Shown: piece after piece, positions 4,944 through 8,726 of the stretch | Layout: each line of letters opens with the position of its first letter | How positions within the stretch are numbered: position 1 is the stretch's first letter | Origin: Candidatus Aenigmatarchaeum sp. | GTDB lineage: Archaea > Nanobdellota > Nanobdellia > Pacearchaeales > GW2011-AR1 | DNA length: 8,726 nucleotides | Reading direction: 5' to 3' | Assembly: GCA_020724205.1 (NCBI GenBank) | Contig: DYHK01000003.1 | Span: forward strand, 1-8,726 | Program-made: the position numbers and the translations under genes | Notes under the pieces: generated by a model | Told to the model about the DNA's origin: nothing | The model's input: the letters and a program-made list of their open reading frames with translations, nothing else | The model's database searches: none

Positions 4944-6149
4944 ATGATAAAGAAAGACATCTTTGGTCATAAAGAAAGATATGAAAAATGGAAGGAAGAA
5001 GTTAAAGAAGGAGGAATTCAAAATCTAACAAAAAAGAATTCTAATATAATTATACAATATATTTTTGATATGGAAGTTGGAATAAATATTTCTAATAAAA
5101 ATAAAAAAGGAGCTAGGTCTTATCCAAGGCTTAATAACTTAAAACAAAGAATAACTCAAATTTCTATAATGCTAGAAAAAAGAGGCGTAAAAGATATTAC
5201 TCAGATTACAGAAAAACAATTAATACAATTTTTCTCTGATATGAGAAACGGAACTATAAAAACAAAAAATGGAGAGATTTATAGGTCTGTAGGAGATTAT
5301 GCAAAAGTATTTACCTCGTTCTGGCATTGGTGGATGAAGATTAATAGAAAAGAAGGAAAAAGTATAGTGGATATATGTGAAGAATTGGATAAAAGTTCTA
5401 TGAAAACCAATTTTGTTTATATTACAAAAGACCAATTAGATGAAATGCTTCCTTATTTTACAGAAGATGAACAATTATTATTAAGGTTTACTTTTGATAG
5501 TATTATTAGAGCTCCTACAGAACTTTTTTCGCTAAGAGTAAAAGATGTATACAAAAGAGAAGGAGTGGTGTGGGTCAATATTCCAGCAGAGATAAGTAAA
5601 ACTAATTTTGAAAGAAGTTTTAATTTGCTTTATTCAGGAGATGCTATCTGGAAGTATATTAAAGAAAAAGAATTGAAACCAGAAGATTGCATATTTACAA
5701 TGAATCATAAAAATTTAACAAGTAAAATGCAAAAGGTAGCAAAACAACTTTTTGGAGCGAAGCTTTCTGAACCAAAGGCAGGGGGAAAATTTAATGAAAT
5801 TACACTTTATGATTTAAGACATTCTGGAACAATACATTTAAGAATTCTAGCACAAAAAACAAAAAAAATTAGTTTAGATTCTATTCGTCAAAGAGGAGGG
5901 TGGACAGACTTCAAAATGTTAAATCATTATACTCAATTTATAGGTCTTGACGGTTCAATAGACAAAGATGAATTATTAATTGAAGAAGATAAATCAAGGC
6001 TTGAAAGAGATATTGAAAAATTAAAGAAATCAGATAAAAATATGACTCAAAACATAAGTAAGATATTAACATTCTTTAAAGAGAATCCTGAAATTGCACT
6101 TGAAATAGCTAAGAGAAATCCTAAAGGGTTAAAAGAAATATTTACTTAA
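4944..6149 (+). CDS. Tyrosine recombinase / integrase
   Basis: This 401-residue protein has the two-domain plan of phage-type integrases. An N-terminal helical DNA-binding (SAM-like) domain spans roughly 30-150 and the catalytic domain roughly 160-335. Visible catalytic positions are R189 (RAPTEL), probable beta-hairpin Lys K219, R292 in YDLRH, W320 in GGW and the nucleophile Y329 in HYTQF. Y289 stands where many members have the first His of HxxR; this variation is common in archaeal enzymes. After Y329 there is a charged extension of about 70 residues with coiled-coil character (about 340-370). The gene is intact and not split by an attachment site, unlike SSV-type integrases, so it is closer to the pNOB8-like arrangement. 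Its position 48 bases after tRNA-Asp suggests insertion of a mobile element at that tRNA. Confidence 0.9.
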   Translation: MIKKDIFGHKERYEKWKEEVKEGGIQNLTKKNSNIIIQYIFDMEVGINISNKNKKGARSYPRLNNLKQRITQISIMLEKRGVKDITQITEKQLIQFFSDMRNGTIKTKNGEIYRSVGDYAKVFTSFWHWWMKINRKEGKSIVDICEELDKSSMKTNFVYITKDQLDEMLPYFTEDEQLLLRFTFDSIIRAPTELFSLRVKDVYKREGVVWVNIPAEISKTNFERSFNLLYSGDAIWKYIKEKELKPEDCIFTMNHKNLTSKMQKVAKQLFGAKLSEPKAGGKFNEITLYDLRHSGTIHLRILAQKTKKISLDSIRQRGGWTDFKMLNHYTQFIGLDGSIDKDELLIEEDKSRLERDIEKLKKSDKNMTQNISKILTFFKENPEIALEIAKRNPKGLKEIFT

Positions 6150-6157
6150 TTGTGTTA

Positions 6158-6217
6158 GTAATACGTAATGTTTTTGTTATTACAATTTGTACATACAAAC
6201 AGGAGCTTTTCGCTTCT
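6158..6217. terminator. Cluster of three hairpins between convergent genes
   Basis: The 107-base gap after the integrase contains three inverted repeats. The first pairs GTAAT (6165-6169) or GTAATA (6158-6163) with ATTAC/TATTAC (6178-6183), spanning a T5 run. The second is TTTGTA-CA-TACAAA (6186-6199). The third is AGGAGC with GCTTCT (6201-6217, one G-U). They may terminate both convergent transcripts; the second, being short-spaced, could instead be an operator or recombination site. Confidence 0.4.
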
Positions 6218-6256
6218 AAGTCAGGAGTGCACTTAAAAACCCAACAAGACATATTA

Positions 6257-6493
6257 CTAAATTAATCTCATATTCTTAGCACAATCCATACAAACATAGT
6301 TTTTCGGCTTACCCCAAAAGTCTTTTTGATAAGGATAACCTTCTGAAAATATCCTCTGACATATTTTACATGTAGTCATAGCCCTTTGTTGTTCAACTAT
6401 TTTCTGGGCAGTAATGCTAGCTTGAATATGAGCTCGTTCAATGGCTTTGCTCTCTTCCCAAGAATTTTTCAAATATCTCTTAATTATCCCCAT
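6257..6493 (-). CDS. Small zinc-ribbon protein
   Basis: The 78-residue protein has an N-terminal charged helix (about 5-38) followed by four cysteines in two CxxC pairs: C42-K-I-C45 and C68-M-D-C71. That arrangement suggests a single structural zinc ribbon. Such domains bind nucleic acids or proteins; nothing in the sequence chooses between these. The ATG lies one base after the stop of the DsbA-like gene (TAA-A-ATG), so the two are almost certainly one operon and translationally coupled. There is no signal peptide, so it acts in the cytoplasm, whereas its operon partner is exported. It converges with the integrase. I do not recognise a named family. Confidence 0.72.
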   Translation of the reverse strand: MGIIKRYLKNSWEESKAIERAHIQASITAQKIVEQQRAMTTCKICQRIFSEGYPYQKDFWGKPKNYVCMDCAKNMRLI

Positions 6494-6494
6494 T

Positions 6495-7415
6495 TTAATA
6501 TTGTAATTCTTTTATTGCTTCTTCAAAATTCGAGTAAGGGACAGCACCAGATATAGTCTTTCTATCCCCATTTTTATTTATTAAAACAAAATAAGGTGTT
6601 CCTCTTCCTCCAGCAATACTAGCTTCCTGTAAATCATTATTTACCCTAAGAGTTGCCTCTCCATTATCAAGACACTTATTAAACTTAGTAGTATCTAAAT
6701 TAAGAGTTAATGCATATTTTTTCAAGCTTGCAATATCCAATGCCTGTTGATTCTCAAAGAGTATATTATGATAACTCCAAAATTTTCCTTGTTTATTCGC
6801 ACATTCTGAAGCTTCAGCAGCTTTTTGTGCCTGAGGATGGATGCTATTAAGTGGGAAGTGTTTATACACTAAGTTTACCTCTCCACTCTTAAAGTAATCA
6901 CTATTTCTAAAATCAGAGAGAGTTCCAGAATGAGCTCTCTCACAGAAGGGACATTGGAAATCTGAATATTCAATAATAGATATAAAAGCATTAGGATTTC
7001 CTAAAATAGGAGCATTAGAATCTTCATAACTATTAGAATCAGGAATCTCTTCATTAGAGTTTTTTTCTTGTAAAGAAGAATTTTGATTAATAGTTAAATT
7101 ATTAGATTTAATATTATTTATTTCGATAGGTGTTGGTTTAGGATTATTAATTCCTTCATCTTTATCACATATATTATTATCATTTTTATCTAAACAGCAT
7201 TCAGAACCAACTTGGATATAAGGAGAATTACATTCAAAATTATTATTTTGTAATGATAAATTATTTGTTTGGTTATCACCAAATTTATTCTTGAATATTG
7301 TATTGCCAGAGAAATATATTGTTGGTTGAAAAATAAGATAAAGAATAACTAAAACTAATAAAAAAATTGTTATCATAAAGAATTTATTTTTCATTGGCTC
7401 TTTTAATTCTTTCAT
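6495..7415 (-). CDS. Membrane-anchored DsbA-like thiol-disulfide oxidoreductase
   Basis: The 306-residue protein has a signal-anchor helix at about 12-30, then a linker of about 100 residues rich in Asn and Ser, then a DsbA/thioredoxin_4-type domain from about 138. The active site is C155-P-F-C158, followed by HFPLN (186-190), the paired cysteines C205 and C248, and the cis-proline loop G-T-P (272-274). It would form or reshuffle disulfides in exported proteins on the outer face of the membrane. The linker holds sequons at N48, N52, N106 and N112 and a small Cys/Asp module (ECCLDKNDNNICDKDE, 72-87) that looks like a disulfide-stabilised, possibly calcium-binding loop. The first ATG is used here; Met8 is an alternative start. 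The gene is divergent from a winged-helix regulator and coupled to the zinc-ribbon gene. Confidence 0.9.
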   Translation of the reverse strand: MKELKEPMKNKFFMITIFLLVLVILYLIFQPTIYFSGNTIFKNKFGDNQTNNLSLQNNNFECNSPYIQVGSECCLDKNDNNICDKDEGINNPKPTPIEINNIKSNNLTINQNSSLQEKNSNEEIPDSNSYEDSNAPILGNPNAFISIIEYSDFQCPFCERAHSGTLSDFRNSDYFKSGEVNLVYKHFPLNSIHPQAQKAAEASECANKQGKFWSYHNILFENQQALDIASLKKYALTLNLDTTKFNKCLDNGEATLRVNNDLQEASIAGGRGTPYFVLINKNGDRKTISGAVPYSNFEEAIKELQY

Positions 7416-7455
7416 TTTACTTGTAATTGTTATATGTATGTTATATTATTTCCTT

Positions 7456-7465
7456 TTTATAAATA
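7456..7465. promoter_or_regulatory. TATA box in the divergent dsbA-like / winged-helix intergenic region
   Basis: TTTATAAATA is centred about 22 bases before the ATG at 7483, fitting a leaderless message for the regulator. Read the other way it is TATTTATAAA, about 45 bases from the DsbA-like start, so it could serve both directions. A second TATA-like GTTATATG at 7428-7435 is nearer the DsbA-like gene. The region is only 67 bases long, so the regulator could affect both genes. Confidence 0.5.
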
Positions 7466-7482
7466 TTTCTCTCTTAGAAGAT

Positions 7483-7746
7483 ATGGATGAAATAAGGAAA
7501 TTACAAGCATCTCTCTTAACAAGTAAAATAAGAATGAAGGTTTTAAAGACATTAATTAGCAAAGGAGATATGAGGCAAATGGAACTCTCTAAAATGATTA
7601 AAGAAAAACAACCCAATATAAGTAAAGCTTTATATGAACTAGAAAAAAGTGGACTTGTAATATGTCTAACTCCTGAGAAAAGAGCCTGGAAAGTTTACGG
7701 AGCAACAGATAAAGGTAAACAAACTATTGACCTCTTAAACAAATAA
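7483..7746 (+). CDS. Winged helix-turn-helix transcriptional regulator
   Basis: From the ATG at 7483 the product has 87 residues. An in-frame ATG at 7438 lies upstream of the TATA box and would add a hydrophobic leader, so it is rejected. The protein is almost entirely one winged-helix domain. Helix 1 is KIRMKVLKTLIS (15-26), then MELSKMIKEK (33-42), then the recognition helix NISKALYELEKSGLV (45-59), then a wing ending WKVYGATDKGKQTIDLL. This pattern matches ArsR/MarR-like single-domain DNA-binding proteins of archaea. There is no ligand or metal domain, and the single Cys (C61) argues against a metal-thiolate sensor. It diverges from the DsbA-like gene and is the obvious candidate regulator of that promoter and its own. 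Confidence 0.82.
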   Translation: MDEIRKLQASLLTSKIRMKVLKTLISKGDMRQMELSKMIKEKQPNISKALYELEKSGLVICLTPEKRAWKVYGATDKGKQTIDLLNK

Positions 7747-7800
7747 GCTCACCACTTCGTGGCTCGCTTGACAGGGATATCGCGACCGAAGGGAGCGAAT
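7747..7800. repeat. GC-rich structured spacer between convergent genes
   Basis: These 54 bases contain 32 G or C, far more than the surrounding DNA. They hold CCAC-TTC-GTGG (7752-7762), GCTCGCTT (7762-7769) pairing 7 of 8 with AAGGGAGC (7789-7796), and the small palindromes GATATC and TCGCGA. It lies exactly between two convergent stop codons. It could be a bidirectional terminator or a copy of a dispersed intergenic repeat; no second copy is in this window. Confidence 0.45.
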
Positions 7801-7802
7801 AC

Positions 7803-8138
7803 TTAATTAGGCAATCCTTTAAACGTAAGACTCTCAGCAATTAGATGTAAGAGATAACCTAAAACTCCAAAGAACCAAAAGAAATAGTGCTGTGACTTAA
7901 AGGAAGCTAATAGTAAAAGAATAACTAAACAAATAACAAGAAACTTGAACATGCGTTTAGAATGAAAGAATTTTCTATGATTAGGGTCGAGAGCAGGCTC
8001 AATAAAATCAGGAAGAATTGCTGTAGGATACATAGGCAAGCTGTAAATAAAAAGATTTGGAAGTTTTAGTTTCCACAGTAGTAAACCTAATGCTAAACTA
8101 AAAAATACAGATAGCCAAATATGTTGATTACGATTCAT
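7803..8138 (-). CDS. YdjM-like membrane-bound putative metal-dependent hydrolase
   Basis: The 111-residue protein has about three hydrophobic segments (8-24, 64-80, 84-101) and a pattern that matches the YdjM/DUF457 family: an early His (H6), LPD (42-44), HRKFFHS (54-60), and GYLLHLIAESLTFKG (94-108). The family usually has Asp where this protein has E102. Conserved His/Asp residues led to the description 'membrane-bound metal-dependent hydrolase', but the reaction is not established. At 111 residues it is shorter than most family members (about 150-200), with the core motifs present. Its ATG follows the TAA of the upstream gene with no intervening base, so the two are co-transcribed. It converges with the winged-helix gene across a GC-rich spacer. 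Confidence 0.72.
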   Translation of the reverse strand: MNRNQHIWLSVFFSLALGLLLWKLKLPNLFIYSLPMYPTAILPDFIEPALDPNHRKFFHSKRMFKFLVICLVILLLLASFKSQHYFFWFFGVLGYLLHLIAESLTFKGLPN

Positions 8139-8726
8139 TTAATAATTTTGAGGATTGTTATCTTGTTTATTTAACAATTCCTTAAGTAGTTTAATAATTT
8201 GGATTTGAGATTTTACTAATTCTTTAGAAATTTTATCTATTTTATTCACTTTATTATAAGTTTCAACTGAATTTGAAGCTCCACTTAATAATTCTGAAAG
8301 AACCTCAAAATTAAAATCTATCTTAGGTTTAACTTCAAACCTTAGCATTCCAATTTCATCTTTTTGATAAATTCTAAATAAATGAAAAAGATTCTCAAGA
8401 GTAACACATTTAGCACCATCCAACCTTAGATTAAAATAATCTTTATTAAATTCAATAGTTTCAATACTAACATCCTTAATTTCTGGAGAAAATTTAGAAT
8501 ATTTTTGAATTAAGAAAACAAAGGATATATAACAAAGATAAATTGAAGACAGATTTATTGGAGATTGGGAGCAACTAATTCTTAACGTAGCTTGTTTACT
8601 CATTCCTCCAATTTCAAAATTAAAATTAATCAAACCATTGCTAAACTTTTCAACTTCTCTCTCACCTTCATAACTAGGCAGTTTAAACGTTAGAATAAGA
8701 TTATGAAAAAACCAGTCAAAAAAGGC
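8139..8726 (-). CDS. Unrecognised protein, 5' end beyond the window
   Basis: The frame is open from the right edge to TAA at 8139-8141 and gives about 196 residues. A TTG codon at 8631-8633 is an unlikely start, because coding-like sequence (for example FKLPSYEGEREVEKF) continues upstream to the edge. I do not recognise the family. The N-terminal two thirds are mixed in character, with alternating strand-like segments (FNFEIGG, TLRISCS, LRFEVKP) and a hydrophobic stretch SSIYLCYISFVFLIQ. The C-terminal 55 residues are helical and coiled-coil-like (SKELVKSQIQIIKLLKELL), ending in an Asn-rich tail. It has no signal anchor within the visible part. It is directly coupled to the YdjM-like gene, which suggests a shared role near the membrane; that is inference only. 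Confidence 0.65.
   Translation of the reverse strand, partial: AFFDWFFHNLILTFKLPSYEGEREVEKFSNGLINFNFEIGGMSKQATLRISCSQSPINLSSIYLCYISFVFLIQKYSKFSPEIKDVSIETIEFNKDYFNLRLDGAKCVTLENLFHLFRIYQKDEIGMLRFEVKPKIDFNFEVLSELLSGASNSVETYNKVNKIDKISKELVKSQIQIIKLLKELLNKQDNNPQNY

Noticed and set aside
5220..5435. 71-residue minus-strand ORF
   Set aside because: It lies wholly inside the integrase coding sequence, whose motifs are clear.
6221..6233. GTCAGGAGTGCAC as a decayed right attachment site matching the tRNA-Asp end
   Set aside because: Only GTCAGG (six bases) matches; such a short match is expected by chance.
8631..8633. TTG as the start of the last minus-strand gene
   Set aside because: The frame stays open with protein-like sequence to the window edge, so the true start is outside.
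1..8726. CRISPR array, insertion sequence or rRNA
   Set aside because: There are no regularly spaced repeats, no transposase-like protein and no rRNA-like sequence; the only recombinase is the tyrosine integrase.

Overview
The window looks like chromosomal DNA from a small-genome, AT-rich archaeon, most likely a DPANN lineage of the Woesearchaeota/Pacearchaeota/Nanoarchaeota kind. The support is as follows. Two tRNA genes carry introns at position 37/38 with bulge-helix-bulge type exon-intron pairing. No tRNA encodes CCA. Several genes have TATA-like boxes about 20-30 bases before an ATG with no Shine-Dalgarno sequence, which suggests leaderless mRNAs. Genes are packed so that stop and start codons abut. 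The lineage is an inference; the archaeal assignment is firmer.

Layout. Positions 1-434 hold the C-terminal half of a UppP-type polyprenyl-diphosphatase, meeting tail to tail a nucleotidyltransferase-fold gene (435-1142, minus). That gene sits 16 bases downstream of an intron-containing tRNA-Glu(UUC). Next come a small unknown leaderless gene (1386-1595), a two-gene membrane-protein operon (DUF4870/Tic20-like then DUF4389-like, 1599-2298, minus), an intron-containing tRNA-Ile with anticodon UAU, and a 38-residue, extremely acidic ORF (2803-2919). A membrane-anchored metzincin-type protease with a C-terminal CARDB-like domain (2954-3898, minus) and a CDP-alcohol phosphatidyltransferase (4096-4710, minus) follow.

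A tRNA-Asp(GUC) at 4823-4895 is followed at once by a 401-residue tyrosine recombinase (4944-6149), with a 9-base direct repeat spanning the tRNA 3' end. This is the usual arrangement at the end of an integrated element, but no second attachment copy is visible here. Beyond it lie a coupled pair encoding a small four-cysteine zinc-ribbon protein and a membrane-anchored DsbA-like thiol oxidoreductase (6257-7415, minus), and a divergent winged-helix regulator (7483-7746). Last is a coupled pair on the minus strand: a YdjM-like membrane protein and an unrecognised protein that runs off the right edge.

Functionally, much of the window concerns the cell surface: lipid-carrier recycling, phospholipid head groups, an exported protease, an exported thiol oxidoreductase with several N-glycosylation sequons, and small membrane proteins. 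No CRISPR array, insertion sequence, rRNA or recognised defence system is visible. The items that best repay a second look are the tRNA-Ile(UAU), the tRNA/nucleotidyltransferase read-through arrangement, the acidic microprotein, the tRNA-Asp/integrase junction and the GC-rich island at 7747-7800.
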